Both the position numbers and the translations under genes were made by a program. Below the pieces are notes generated by a model. It worked only from the letters and a program-made list of their open reading frames with translations. It was not told the origin of the DNA and ran no database searches. 42,722 nt of DNA from Roseomonas mucosa (lineage in GTDB: Bacteria > Pseudomonadota > Alphaproteobacteria > Acetobacterales > Acetobacteraceae), in assembly GCA_945878375.1 (NCBI GenBank), contig CAMDWG010000010.1:86646-129367 (forward strand). Reading direction: 5' to 3'. Each line of letters starts with the position of its first letter. Position 1 is the first letter of the stretch. Of this stretch, positions 17,717 to 25,844 are shown piece by piece.

Positions 17717-18061
17717 ATGAACGAGACCCGACGTTTCCTGCCGCTGGCCGCCCTGGCCGGCGCCGCCGCTCTCGCCACGCGCCCGGCCGGCGCCTGCGAT
17801 GCGGAGGCGATGGACGCGCACCTGACCGCGGTGTGCGACGGCGCCCTGGCCCCGGCGCGCGCCGCGCTCGACGCCGCGCTGCCGCATGCCACGCCGGCCG
17901 AACGGATGGCGATGCAGCGCGCGCTGACGCTGGCCAATACCACCTGCACCACCGGCGACCCGGTGGCGGGGGCGCGGATCGCGGCGAACCTGGCGCGGAT
18001 TGCGGGCCGCATCGAAGGCCGCGCGGGGCTGAACCCCGCCGACCTCGACGCGCTGGGCTGA
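17717..18061 (+). CDS. Uncharacterised small exported three-cysteine protein
   Basis: I do not recognise this 114-residue protein. It has a signal peptide of about 26 residues ending near AGAC, then a mature, mostly helical domain of about 88 residues with Cys at 27, 40 and 77. Two of these could form a disulfide, leaving one free or paired in a dimer. The RBS (GAGAGGGGACGAGG) is strong, and the gene lies 12 bp after the YcnI stop and 10 bp before the PCuAC start. Its operon context therefore points to copper handling. Its helical, Ala-rich composition is not informative. Confidence 0.7.
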   Translation: MNETRRFLPLAALAGAAALATRPAGACDAEAMDAHLTAVCDGALAPARAALDAALPHATPAERMAMQRALTLANTTCTTGDPVAGARIAANLARIAGRIEGRAGLNPADLDALG

Positions 18062-18071
18062 GGGGGCGGAC

Positions 18072-18572
18072 ATGACCATCATCGCACGCCGTGCCGCCAT
18101 CGGGGCGGCCGCCACGCTGCTGGGCGCTTCCGTCCTCGGCAGCCGGCCCCTGCAGGCGCGGGAGGTGTCGGCCGGCGCCCTCCGCATCTCCAACCCCTGG
18201 ACCCGCGCCATGCGGGCCGGCGGCACGGGGGCGGGGTTCATGACGATCCGGAACACGGGCACCCAGCCGGATCGCCTGCTGTCCGGCCGCACCAGCGCGG
18301 CCAATGTGGTGGAACTGCACACCCATATCCGGGAGGGCGACGTGATGCGGATGCGCCCGGTCCCCGCCATCGACCTGCCCCCCGGGCAGGAGGTGCGGCT
18401 GGTGCCGGGCGGGCTCCACCTGATGCTGATCGGCCTGAAGGCCGCGCTGGAACAGGGCGCGAGCGTGCCCGTCACGCTGGTCTTCGAACGGGCTGGCGAG
18501 GTCGAGATCCGGCTGGCGGTCGAAAGCGCCGGGGCCCGCGGCGCGGGCCATGGGGGCGGCCACCGGCACTGA
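18072..18572 (+). CDS. PCuAC-type periplasmic copper chaperone (DUF461)
   Basis: The protein matches the PCuAC Cu(I)-binding motif exactly in spacing: H83, then ten residues, M94, then twenty-one residues, H116-x-M118. These chaperones pass copper to the CuA site of cytochrome c oxidase or to CuB via Sco. A twin-arginine-like signal (ARRAAIGAAATLLGA) precedes the domain. The C-terminus ends in a short His-rich tail (GHGGGHRH), an extra metal-binding element seen in many relatives. It is the last gene of the copper group, followed by a strong stem-loop. Confidence 0.92.
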   Translation: MTIIARRAAIGAAATLLGASVLGSRPLQAREVSAGALRISNPWTRAMRAGGTGAGFMTIRNTGTQPDRLLSGRTSAANVVELHTHIREGDVMRMRPVPAIDLPPGQEVRLVPGGLHLMLIGLKAALEQGASVPVTLVFERAGEVEIRLAVESAGARGAGHGGGHRH

Positions 18573-18579
18573 CCGACGC

Positions 18580-18607
18580 GCCCCCTTCCCCGCGCGGGGG
18601 AGGGGGC
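18580..18607 (+). terminator. Strong GC-rich stem-loop after the copper group
   Basis: A 12-bp stem (18580-18591 with 18596-18607, 4-nt loop, one wobble pair) lies 8 bp past the PCuAC stop. No T tract follows, so termination may be incomplete. Confidence 0.55.
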
Positions 18608-18655
18608 ATGTCTGCGGCGCTATCAACCGGGCCAAGGGCAGGGTAGGCGAGGCCC

Positions 18656-19789
18656 GTGCCGCTTCTCGCCCTCGCCTATCTCGCCTTCATCGGCCTCGGC
18701 CTGCCGGACCCGCTGCCAGGGACGCTCTGGCCGCAGGTGGGGGTTGCCTATGGCATGCCCAACGCGGCGCTCGGGCTGGTGCTGGCGAGCCTGTCTTGCG
18801 GCTACATCCTGGCGGGGCTGACGGCGGCACGGCTCATCGCCGCCTTCGGCATCGGCGGCGTCGTGGCGGGCTCGGTCGCGGCCACGGCGTTGACCGCGGC
18901 GGGGCAGGCGCTGGCGCCGCCCTGGCCGGTCTTCGTGGGGCTGGCCGTGCTGGCGGGCATGGGCGGTGGGGCGGTGGATGCCGCGCTCAATGTCTATGCG
19001 GCCCAGCGGCTGGCGCCGCGTCACCTGAACTGGCTGCATGCCTGCTGGGGGATCGGCGCGACGCTCGGCCCCGCCGCCGCCGCCGCGATCCTGGCGGCGG
19101 GGGCGGGCTGGCAGGCAGCCTATGCCGCCGTCGCGGCGGCGCTGGCGGCGCTCGGCGCCGCCTTTCTTGTCACACGGCGCCGCTGGGATGGCACCGCGCC
19201 GCCTCCGGGCCGGCGGATCGGTACTGTCTTCGCCCTGCGGCACCCGGTCGTGCGGCTGCAGATGGCCGTGTTCTTCGTCTACACCGGGCTCGAGGTGGGT
19301 GGTGGGCAATGGGCCGCCACCATCCTGGCCGCGCGCGGCGCCACCCCCGCCGAGGCCGCGCTGGCCGCCACGCTGTTCTGGGCCGGGCTCGCGGGCGGGC
19401 GGATCGGGCTGGGCTTCGTGGTGGACCGGATCGGCGCCGACCGGTTGCTGCGCCTCGGCATGCCGGTGGCGGTGGTGGCGGCGATGGGCTTCGCGCTCGG
19501 GCTGCTGGATGTGCTTTTCCTGATCCTGTTCGCCGTCGCGGTGGCGCCGGTCTATCCGACCGTGATGGCGCGGACCCCGGCGCGGCTCGGGCCGCTGGCG
19601 GTGCAGGCCATCGGACTCCAGGTCGCGGCCGCGATGGCGGGCGTGGCGGTGTTGCCGGGGCTGATGGGGTTGGCTGCGGATTGGGCCGGGGCGGATGCGG
19701 TGCCATGGGTGTTGCTGCTGCTGACCGGGCTTTTGTGGCTGCTCATCTGGCGCCTGCCGCCTGGGGACCCTGCGCCGCAGCGAACCTGA
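18656..19789 (+). CDS. Major facilitator superfamily transporter
   Basis: The 377-residue protein has about 12 hydrophobic helices in two halves, separated by a basic central loop near RRRWDGTAPPPGRR. The sequence GRIGLGFVVDRIGADR in the second half is an MFS loop motif. It resembles the FucP/YfkF-like group of sugar or drug transporters, but the substrate cannot be predicted. The GTG at 18656 follows a GGCGAGG site. It could be read through from the copper group, since the spacer contains only a T-less hairpin. Confidence 0.9.
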   Translation: MPLLALAYLAFIGLGLPDPLPGTLWPQVGVAYGMPNAALGLVLASLSCGYILAGLTAARLIAAFGIGGVVAGSVAATALTAAGQALAPPWPVFVGLAVLAGMGGGAVDAALNVYAAQRLAPRHLNWLHACWGIGATLGPAAAAAILAAGAGWQAAYAAVAAALAALGAAFLVTRRRWDGTAPPPGRRIGTVFALRHPVVRLQMAVFFVYTGLEVGGGQWAATILAARGATPAEAALAATLFWAGLAGGRIGLGFVVDRIGADRLLRLGMPVAVVAAMGFALGLLDVLFLILFAVAVAPVYPTVMARTPARLGPLAVQAIGLQVAAAMAGVAVLPGLMGLAADWAGADAVPWVLLLLTGLLWLLIWRLPPGDPAPQRT

Positions 19790-19838
19790 CCGCGTCCCAG
19801 CCGTTCAGACCGCGCAAGCGGATCGACGGAGGACGCGG

Positions 19839-20192
19839 ATGGCTGAGGGGATGCAGGCGGGCCTGGGCCGCATCGCGCGCGAGTTGCGCGACATGACGGC
19901 CTGGCACGGGCGCGGCAGCGGCACCGCGGAGGCCCGCGCGGAGCTGGCCCGGCTCTGGTCGCGGATCGAGGACATCGTGGAACATCGTCTCGACCCCGCC
20001 GCGCGAGAGGTGTCGCGGGACGCGCGCGCGGCGCTGCACAGCACGCGGGCGCAGATCGAGCATGGGCGCGATGTCGCGCTGGATGCCGCCGGGCAGCTGC
20101 GCGATGCCACGCGCGCCCATCCGCTGGTGGCGCTCGGCATCGCCGCGGCGGCGGTCTGGGCGGTAGCCAGCCTGATCCGGGCGCGGCGATAG
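19839..20192 (+). CDS. DUF883/ElaB-like membrane-anchored protein
   Basis: This 117-residue protein has a long amphipathic, charged helical region followed by a C-terminal membrane helix (residues about 93-113, beginning RAHPLVALGIAAAAVW). This is the layout of ElaB/YqjD DUF883 proteins, tail-anchored proteins linked to stress and ribosome binding in E. coli. Sequence identity outside the pattern is low, so the family call is tentative. The start has a good CGGAGGA ribosome site 7 nt upstream. Confidence 0.65.
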   Translation: MAEGMQAGLGRIARELRDMTAWHGRGSGTAEARAELARLWSRIEDIVEHRLDPAAREVSRDARAALHSTRAQIEHGRDVALDAAGQLRDATRAHPLVALGIAAAAVWAVASLIRARR

Positions 20193-20245
20193 CGGATCGG
20201 GGCGAAGGCCCAGGCCGCAACGGCGCCGCGCCGGCCACGCGATAG

Positions 20246-20275
20246 CGGTTTGCGTTCAGCGATGATCGCAAACCG
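20246..20275. promoter_or_regulatory. Inverted repeat upstream of cobB
   Basis: Two perfect 9-bp arms, CGGTTTGCG and CGCAAACCG, are separated by 12 bp, and the right arm ends 15 bp before the cobB ATG. The spacing of about two helical turns between arm centres fits a dimeric repressor site; alternatively it is a leader hairpin that could occlude the ribosome site. Confidence 0.6.
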
Positions 20276-20290
20276 TTGTAGTGTGGCGCC

Positions 20291-21016
20291 ATGACCGCCC
20301 CAAGCCTTGTCATTCTCACCGGCGCCGGGATCAGTCGCGAGAGCGGGCTGGCCACCTTCCGCGATGCCGATGGCATCTGGGCCACGACCCGTATCGAGGA
20401 TGTCGCGACGCCGGAGGCCTTCGCGCGCGATCCCCGGCGCGTCCACGATTTCTACAATGCTCGCCGCGCGCAGCTGCGCGATCCGGCGGTCGTCCCGAAC
20501 GCCGCGCACCTGGCGCTCGCGGTGCTGGATGCGCGCTGGCCGGGCCCGTTGCTGCTGGTCACGCAGAATGTGGACGATCTGCATGCCCGCGCGGGCATGA
20601 TGGCGGGTGCCGCCCGCAGCCGGCTGCTGCACATGCATGGCGAATTGAACAAGGCGCGCTGCCTGCTCTGCCAGGCCGTGCAGCCCTGGGACCAGGATCT
20701 CTCGACCACGACCGCCTGCCCCGCCTGCGGCCAGCCCGGCGGGATGCGACCGCATGTCGTCTGGTTCGGTGAGATGCCGTTGCACATGCAGGACATCGAT
20801 GTGGCACTGCAACGCTGCGACATCTTCGTCTCCATCGGCACCAGCGGTCAGGTCTATCCCGCCGCCGGCTTCGTCGCCGAGGTCGCGCATCGCGCCCGCA
20901 CGGTCGAACTCAACCTGGAACCGAGCGCGGGGACGCGGCTGTTCGACGAGGCACGGCACGGCCCCGCGACCGAGATCGTGCCGGAATTCGTGCAGAGCCT
21001 GCTGGACGGCTTGTGA
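20291..21016 (+). CDS. cobB: NAD-dependent protein deacylase CobB (class III sirtuin)
   Basis: CobB removes acetyl and succinyl groups from lysines using NAD. Motifs visible are GAGIS (11-15), FRDADG, TQNVDDLH (91-98) with the catalytic His in HGEL (H116), and four zinc cysteines C124, C127, C143 and C146. Y55 and R58 (in FYNARR) are the class III residues that bind dicarboxylic acyl groups, so desuccinylation is expected. The 241-residue length is that of a metabolic sirtuin without extra domains. The stop overlaps the start of the protease gene by GTGA. Confidence 0.95.
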   Translation: MTAPSLVILTGAGISRESGLATFRDADGIWATTRIEDVATPEAFARDPRRVHDFYNARRAQLRDPAVVPNAAHLALAVLDARWPGPLLLVTQNVDDLHARAGMMAGAARSRLLHMHGELNKARCLLCQAVQPWDQDLSTTTACPACGQPGGMRPHVVWFGEMPLHMQDIDVALQRCDIFVSIGTSGQVYPAAGFVAEVAHRARTVELNLEPSAGTRLFDEARHGPATEIVPEFVQSLLDGL

Positions 21017-21708
21017 TCCGCGTCCTTTTGGCGCTGCTCCTGGCACCCGCCATGGCCTTCGCCCAACCCGACCCGCGCGCCGGGCTGGGGGCAGCCGAGG
21101 CGCGCGAAGCGGTCGATACGGCCTTGCCGCCCTGGTCATCCCTGGTGCGCGTGCAATCCGAGGCGGGCGGCACATGCACCGGCGTGCTGGTCGCGCCCGA
21201 TCGCGTGCTGACCGCGGCGCATTGTCTGGTCGCAACGCGCACCCGCGCCTGGCTGCGGCCAGAGCGGGTGAACCTGCTGGCGGGCTATGACCGTGGCGCG
21301 TTCCGCGGGCATACGGTTGCCTTGTCGTATGTCACCGGACCCTATGATCCCGCCGCTGGCGGGCCGCGCGGTGGGGATTGGGCGGTGCTGCGGCTCGCCG
21401 CGCCGCTGCCCGCACCGGTGCTGCCGGTGGTCGCGGCGGCGCCGGGGATGGCCGCGATGCTCGGCGGCTGGCAGCGGGACCGCGCGCATGCGCTGCTGGC
21501 CGACACGGCCTGCAGGATCGAGGCGAGGGGCCAGGATGCGGCGGGGCCGCTGCTGGTCCATGGCTGCGCGGCGACGCGCGGTAGTTCCGGCGGGCCGCTG
21601 CTGGTGCGGGCCGGAGAGGGCTGGGCGGTGGCCGGCGTGCAAGTGGCCGCGCGCGGCGAAGCGCGTGGCGGCGTCGCGGTGCCGGCCGGGCCGCTCCCGC
21701 TGGACTAG
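21013..21708 (+). CDS. Secreted trypsin-like serine protease (S1 family)
   Basis: The 231-residue protein has a signal peptide (cleavage near AFA-QP, residue 17) and a compact chymotrypsin fold. The catalytic triad is H70 (LTAAHC), D122 (GGDWAVL) and S192 (GSSGGPL). C55 and C71 are in the usual place for the histidine-loop disulfide. It lacks a PDZ domain, so it is not DegP-like, and the substrate is unknown. The GTG start overlaps the cobB stop, which is an unusual pairing of a cytoplasmic deacylase with an exported protease. Confidence 0.9.
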   Translation: MIRVLLALLLAPAMAFAQPDPRAGLGAAEAREAVDTALPPWSSLVRVQSEAGGTCTGVLVAPDRVLTAAHCLVATRTRAWLRPERVNLLAGYDRGAFRGHTVALSYVTGPYDPAAGGPRGGDWAVLRLAAPLPAPVLPVVAAAPGMAAMLGGWQRDRAHALLADTACRIEARGQDAAGPLLVHGCAATRGSSGGPLLVRAGEGWAVAGVQVAARGEARGGVAVPAGPLPLD

Positions 21709-21712
21709 AAAT

Positions 21713-21743
21713 CCCCACAAAACCGCTTCGCGGCTTTGCGGGG
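21713..21743 (-). terminator. Stem-loop between convergent genes
   Basis: A 13-bp imperfect stem with a short loop spans the gap. Its two A-C mismatches become G-T wobbles on the minus strand, so it is more stable in transcripts of the minus-strand zincin gene than in those of the protease gene. Confidence 0.5.
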
Positions 21744-21784
21744 ACCCCGACCTTGGCACTGCTTCTCCAAGGTCGCACTGCGTT

Positions 21785-21803
21785 GCCGCGGCAAAGCCGC
21801 GGC
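21785..21803. repeat. AAA-loop hairpin (8-bp stem)
   Basis: GCCGCGGC-AAA-GCCGCGGC is a perfect hairpin with the same three-base loop as those at 4736, 10462 and 24327, though with different stem sequence. Confidence 0.55.
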
Positions 21804-21839
21804 GCCGCCCAGGGCTGGATGCCGTTTGGTCGGACCCTC

Positions 21840-22235
21840 TTAGTCTCGCCCTTCCAGCCGCTCGATGTCGTCGTCCGAGAAGCCGAAATGATGCGCGATC
21901 TCATGGATCAGCACGTTGCGGACCAGGCGGAACAGGTCTTCCCCGGTCTCCACCCATTCCAGCAGGATCGGCTCCCGGTAGAGCGTGATCGTGTCCGGCT
22001 CCAGCGGCGTGTCGAGCACGGATTTCTGCGTCACCGGCGTGCCGCGATAGAGCCCCGTGAGGGCCCAGGGGCTCTCGAGCCCGACCTCTGCGGCGGTGTC
22101 CTCATCCGCCACATCCTCCACCACGATGGCGGCGCCGCGGACGAGGTCTCGCAGCTCCTTCGGGATGGCGGCGAAGGCCTGCTCGGCCATCTCCACGATA
22201 TCGTCGAGCGTCGGGGGGTGGTGGAAGCGGGACAT
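21840..22235 (-). CDS. Small zincin metallopeptidase (DUF1025 family)
   Basis: The 131-residue protein has the zinc-binding motif H111-E-I-A-H115-H followed by FGFSDDDI, typical of the minimal zincin family formerly called DUF1025. The N-terminal [19 protein letters not shown] and [10 protein letters not shown] blocks are also characteristic. The family is cytoplasmic and widespread in alphaproteobacteria and actinobacteria without a proven substrate. It is divergent from the carbinolamine dehydratase gene (51 bp between starts), so the two probably have back-to-back promoters. Confidence 0.9.
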   Translation of the reverse strand: MSRFHHPPTLDDIVEMAEQAFAAIPKELRDLVRGAAIVVEDVADEDTAAEVGLESPWALTGLYRGTPVTQKSVLDTPLEPDTITLYREPILLEWVETGEDLFRLVRNVLIHEIAHHFGFSDDDIERLEGRD

Positions 22236-22286
22236 GGCGCATCCACATCCCGAAGGCCCCTCGCGTCAAGCCGGAGAACACGCCCC

Positions 22287-22580
22287 ATGGTCGCCCCCCT
22301 CAATGCCGCCGCCCGCGCGGCGCTTCCCGCTACCCTGCCGGGCTGGAGCCTGGTGGAAGGCCGCGACGCGATCCGGCGCGGCTTCCGGTTCAAGGATTTC
22401 TCGGAAGCCTGGGGCTTCATGGCACGCGTCGCCCTGCTGGCGGAGGCGCAGGACCACCACCCCGAATGGTCGAATGTGTGGAACCGGGTGGAGATCGTGC
22501 TGACCACGCATGACGCGGGCGGTCTTTCGGATCGCGACGTCAGGCTGGCGCGGGCGATCGACGCGCTGCTGCCCGGCTGA
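22287..22580 (+). CDS. Pterin-4a-carbinolamine dehydratase
   Basis: This 97-residue enzyme dehydrates 4a-hydroxytetrahydropterin during recycling of tetrahydrobiopterin-type cofactors. The active-site histidines H57 and H58 in [13 protein letters not shown] and the H75-D76 pair in [12 protein letters not shown] are present. There is no phenylalanine hydroxylase gene next to it, as is common; a role with a pterin-dependent enzyme elsewhere or with molybdopterin is possible. The ATG at 22287 is the only sensible start; upstream in-frame codons are on the zincin gene. Confidence 0.95.
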   Translation: MVAPLNAAARAALPATLPGWSLVEGRDAIRRGFRFKDFSEAWGFMARVALLAEAQDHHPEWSNVWNRVEIVLTTHDAGGLSDRDVRLARAIDALLPG

Positions 22581-22668
22581 ACGGCGCGCGGCCGTCGCCC
22601 CGCGGCCCGGGCCGAGTTGCCGCTGTGCCGCCTCGATGCTTCCCTGAACAGGAATGGGGAGCGTGACC

Positions 22669-24234
22669 GTGACGGCAATCCGCAACGTGCTGTTCATCAT
22701 GTGCGACCAGCTGCGCTGGGACTATATGGGGTGCTCTGGCCACCCCTTTCTGCGCACGCCGAACCTCGATGCGCTCGCCGCGCGTGGCGTGCGCTTCGCG
22801 CAGGCCTATGTGCAGTCCGGCATCTGCGGGCCGTCGCGCATGTCCTACTACACGGGGCGCTACGTCGCCTCGCATGGCGCAACCCATAACCGCGTGCCGC
22901 TTTCGGTCGGGGAGGTGACGCTCGGCTGGCACCTGCGGGAAGCCGGCCGCACGCTGGCGCTGGCGGGCAAGACGCATGTGCTGCCCGATGCGCGCGGCAT
23001 GAAGCGGCTGCAGCTGGATGGCCAGCACGATCTGAAGGCGCTGCTGGAGGAAGGCTGGTTCACGCTGGTGGATCGCCATGACGGCCATCATGCCGAGCCC
23101 GATTCCGCCTATGCCCATTGGCTGCGCACGCAGGGCTATGACAGCAAGGATCCCTGGACCGACTACGTCATCGCGGTGGAGGACGAGGCCGGGCGCGTCC
23201 ATAACGGCTGGAAGATGCGCAACGCTCGCCTGCCCGCGCGCGTCAAGGAACAGCACAGCGAAACCGCCTACACCACCGATGTCGCGCTGGATTTCATGCG
23301 CCGGCAGGGCGACGACCCCTGGGTGCTGCACCTGTCCTATGTGAAGCCGCACTGGCCCTACATCGCGCCCGCGCCCTGGCACGCGATGTATTCCGAGAAT
23401 GAGTGCCGGCCCTTCGCGCGCCACCCGGCCGAACGCAGCGACGCCGCACACCCCGTGATGCGCGCCTTCCAGGACGAGGAGGTTGCGCAAAGCTTCCAGG
23501 ACGATGCCTGCATCCGCACGGTGCGGCCCGCCTATCAGGGGCTGGTCTCGCAACTCGATCATCACCTCGGCCGCCTCTGGGCGGAGATGGAGCGGCTCGG
23601 GCGATGGCGCGACACGCTGGTCGTCTTCTGCTCCGACCATGGCGACTACCTCGGCGATCATTGGCTGGGCGAGAAGGAGCTGTTCCACGACTGCATCCAG
23701 CGCGTGCCCTTTCTTCTGTACGACCCCTCACCGGCGGCGGATGCGATGCGCGGGCGGGTGGAGGACCGCTTCGTCGAGGCGATTGACGTCGTGCCGACGA
23801 TCCTCGATGCCCTTGGGCTCGATGCGGCGGAACACGTGGTGGAAGGGCGCTCCCTGCTCGGCCTCACACGCGGAACGGCGGCATCCTGGCGGGATGCGGT
23901 GTTCTCCGAACTCGACTGGACCTTCCGCGGGGCCAGGAGGCGGCTCGGCCATCCCACCGGCCAGCACCATGCCTGGATGGTGCGCGAGGCACGCTGGAAA
24001 TACGTCCATTGGAGCAGCGGCCATCGCCCGCAGCTGTTCGATCTCGAATCCGACCCGCAGGAATTTCACGACCTCGGCGCTGATCCGGCGCTGGGGGGGG
24101 TGCGGGAGGCGATGCGCGAGAAACTGCTGGCATGGTTCTGCGGGCTGAAGCGCCGCACCACGCTCACCTGGGCCGAGGCCGAGTTCCGAACCGACCGCCA
24201 CAAGGCGGCCGGCGTGTTCTACGGCGAGTGGTGA
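22669..24234 (+). CDS. Formylglycine-type sulfatase-family hydrolase
   Basis: The 521-residue protein belongs to the alkaline phosphatase superfamily. The sequence C-G-P-S-R at residues 53-57 is the formylglycine motif, so the cysteine should be oxidised by a sulfatase-modifying enzyme. Metal-binding sites include MCDQ near the N-terminus and SDHGDYLGDH. Several members with this opening (NVLFIMCDQLRWDY) hydrolyse sulfate esters, choline sulfate or phosphonate/phosphate monoesters, so the substrate is open. There is no signal peptide. I chose the GTG at 22669 because GGGGAG lies 7 nt upstream; ATG 22654 has a poor site. Confidence 0.88.
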   Translation: MTAIRNVLFIMCDQLRWDYMGCSGHPFLRTPNLDALAARGVRFAQAYVQSGICGPSRMSYYTGRYVASHGATHNRVPLSVGEVTLGWHLREAGRTLALAGKTHVLPDARGMKRLQLDGQHDLKALLEEGWFTLVDRHDGHHAEPDSAYAHWLRTQGYDSKDPWTDYVIAVEDEAGRVHNGWKMRNARLPARVKEQHSETAYTTDVALDFMRRQGDDPWVLHLSYVKPHWPYIAPAPWHAMYSENECRPFARHPAERSDAAHPVMRAFQDEEVAQSFQDDACIRTVRPAYQGLVSQLDHHLGRLWAEMERLGRWRDTLVVFCSDHGDYLGDHWLGEKELFHDCIQRVPFLLYDPSPAADAMRGRVEDRFVEAIDVVPTILDALGLDAAEHVVEGRSLLGLTRGTAASWRDAVFSELDWTFRGARRRLGHPTGQHHAWMVREARWKYVHWSSGHRPQLFDLESDPQEFHDLGADPALGGVREAMREKLLAWFCGLKRRTTLTWAEAEFRTDRHKAAGVFYGEW

Positions 24235-24296
24235 GGGGCGGTTCCGGCATCGGCACGGTCGGTCGCGCCCCCTCCCGCCCTCGCTGCGCTCGTGCA

Positions 24297-24321
24297 CCCT
24301 CCCCCGCTCTGCGGGGGAGGG
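24297..24321. terminator. GC-rich bidirectional stem-loop
   Basis: An 11-bp perfect stem with a TCT loop lies about 60 bp past the sulfatase stop and about 115 bp past the stop of the convergent flavin reductase. No T tract is visible on either strand. Confidence 0.5.
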
Positions 24322-24326
24322 GGGTG

Positions 24327-24339
24327 ACGCCAAAGGCGT
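24327..24339. repeat. AAA-loop hairpin (ACGCC-AAA-GGCGT)
   Basis: This perfect 5-bp stem with an AAA loop is the reverse complement of the motif in the ccmH leader (8128-8140) and sits right next to the stem-loop at 24297-24321. Confidence 0.5.
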
Positions 24340-24436
24340 TGGACGCCGGAGTTGGGGCGGCATCGCCGCCGCTTACGCAGGCTGGCTGGGCAAGCGGGGC
24401 GCAACCGACCGTGCGGAATCGCGAGCCGACGCCTCG

Positions 24437-24934
24437 CTACGCCGCGTGACCTACCGGGTGGTAGTCGCGCGCGTACCAGATCAGCCCAGCACCCGGGGTA
24501 CCCTGGCGGATCGCCTGGATCTCGGCGAACAGCACGGAATGCGTGCCCTTTTCCACGATCTCCGCGATGCGGCAGTCGAAGCCGACGATGGCGGCGTCCT
24601 CCAGCACCGGGGCGCCGGTGGCCAGGGTGCTCCAGCGCGCCAGGGCGAAGCGCGCCGCGGTATCCAGCCCGCCCTTCCCCGCGAAGGCATCCGACAAGGC
24701 GTGCTGCCCGGCCGCCAGCGTGTTCACGCAGAGCACGCCATTCGCCTTGAGCGCGGCGCTGCCCCGGCTCGATCGGTTGAGGCAGACCAGCAGGGTCGGC
24801 GGGTCGTCGGTGACGGAACAGACCGCGCTCGCGGTGAAGCCGGCACGGCCGGCGGTGCCGTCCGTCGTCACGATATTCACCGCGGCGCCGAGGCGCGCCA
24901 TAGCGTCGCGGAACTGCTCGCGTGAAACGGTCAT
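24437..24934 (-). CDS. Flavin reductase-like FMN-binding protein
   Basis: The 165-residue protein has the HpaC/RutF-type flavin reductase fold. Landmarks are VTTDGTAGRAGFTASAVCSV, DDPPTLLVCLNRSSR and the C-terminal GLIWYARDYHPVG. Such proteins supply reduced FMN or FAD to two-component monooxygenases, but no partner oxygenase gene is present here. The length is typical. It is 83 bp downstream of the DUF3047 gene on the same strand, so the two could be cotranscribed, with no functional link apparent. Confidence 0.88.
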   Translation of the reverse strand: MTVSREQFRDAMARLGAAVNIVTTDGTAGRAGFTASAVCSVTDDPPTLLVCLNRSSRGSAALKANGVLCVNTLAAGQHALSDAFAGKGGLDTAARFALARWSTLATGAPVLEDAAIVGFDCRIAEIVEKGTHSVLFAEIQAIRQGTPGAGLIWYARDYHPVGHAA

Positions 24935-25017
24935 TGCTGCGGCGCCCCTGAGATCGCCCGGAAGATGGGGCGGAGAGGCGGCCTTGGGAAGCGGCAGCGC
25001 GACAGCGGCCGCCCGGA

Positions 25018-25728
25018 TCAGCGACAGGGAACGAGGCGGATGTTCTCAACCTGCGCGTCGACGCGGGCCTTGGTATCCTCGACATCGACCGAGATCATCA
25101 ACTCGGTGATGTGCGGCGCCTCTGGGCCCCTGAAGGCGGCGCGCCAGTCGGCGCCGAGATCCACGCGTTCTTCGAACCACTGGCCGCGCGGCGCCTCCGC
25201 AGGGCGCAGGACGCTCAATTGGGTGATGCCGGGCGTCCAGGGGCTCTGGAAGAAGCCATGCGGTTGGCTTGCCCCCTCCTGGCCCGTGCCGCCCCAGATG
25301 TAGGACAGCACGCTGCGCGGCAGCGCCTGCTCTGCCGCCGAAGCCTGGGCCATCGCATGCTGGGTGCGCAGCACGACGCCCGCGGAAGGCGCGAAGCCCG
25401 CAAAGCCCACCGAAACCGCGATCGCGCGGTCATCGCCGCCCCGCCGGCTCAGATCCGTCGCCAGCGGCCCGGCATCCACGCGCCAGCGCCAGGCGAGGCA
25501 CCCGGCCGGGCCAGAGAGGGGGCGGGCAATGAAACTGCCCTGTCCCTCGGCACGGATCCGGACGCCGCGCGAAGCGGTGCGGGAGAATTCGGCCGGGCGA
25601 ATGCCGCCCCAGGCGGCCTTGCGCCAGCCCTCCGCCTCGAGATCCGCCGGCGTGACACCGGGTGAGGCCGCGCCGCCAAGCAGCGGGGCCAGGACCAGGA
25701 CGGCGATGGATGCGCCACGGCGTCGCAT
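25018..25728 (-). CDS. DUF3047 family exported protein
   Basis: The 236-residue protein has a signal peptide (MRRRGASIAVLVLAPLLGGAAS) and the DUF3047 fold. Typical segments are LAWRWRV, GGDDRAIAVSVGF, LSYIWGG, and ISVDVEDTKARVDAQVENI near the C-terminus. The family is found in Proteobacteria and has no known function; a beta-sandwich carbohydrate- or lipid-binding fold is often predicted. The start at 25728 was chosen because it begins the signal peptide; longer frames into the GNAT gene were ignored. Confidence 0.8.
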   Translation of the reverse strand: MRRRGASIAVLVLAPLLGGAASPGVTPADLEAEGWRKAAWGGIRPAEFSRTASRGVRIRAEGQGSFIARPLSGPAGCLAWRWRVDAGPLATDLSRRGGDDRAIAVSVGFAGFAPSAGVVLRTQHAMAQASAAEQALPRSVLSYIWGGTGQEGASQPHGFFQSPWTPGITQLSVLRPAEAPRGQWFEERVDLGADWRAAFRGPEAPHITELMISVDVEDTKARVDAQVENIRLVPCR

Positions 25729-25844
25729 GCCATCCGTTGTGATCAATCCTGCCCCGCGTTGCAAGCAGCCAGCCGGACGGGCAACGGGAATGGGAAAGCG
25801 CGCGCCGAACCGCTCGCGCGGGGCGCGATATCCGGTCGCGCCGC

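Noticed and set aside
20291-21016. Sir2-type defence gene
   Set aside because: It is a single-domain sirtuin with class III CobB residues, lacking fusion domains or Argonaute/HerA partners.
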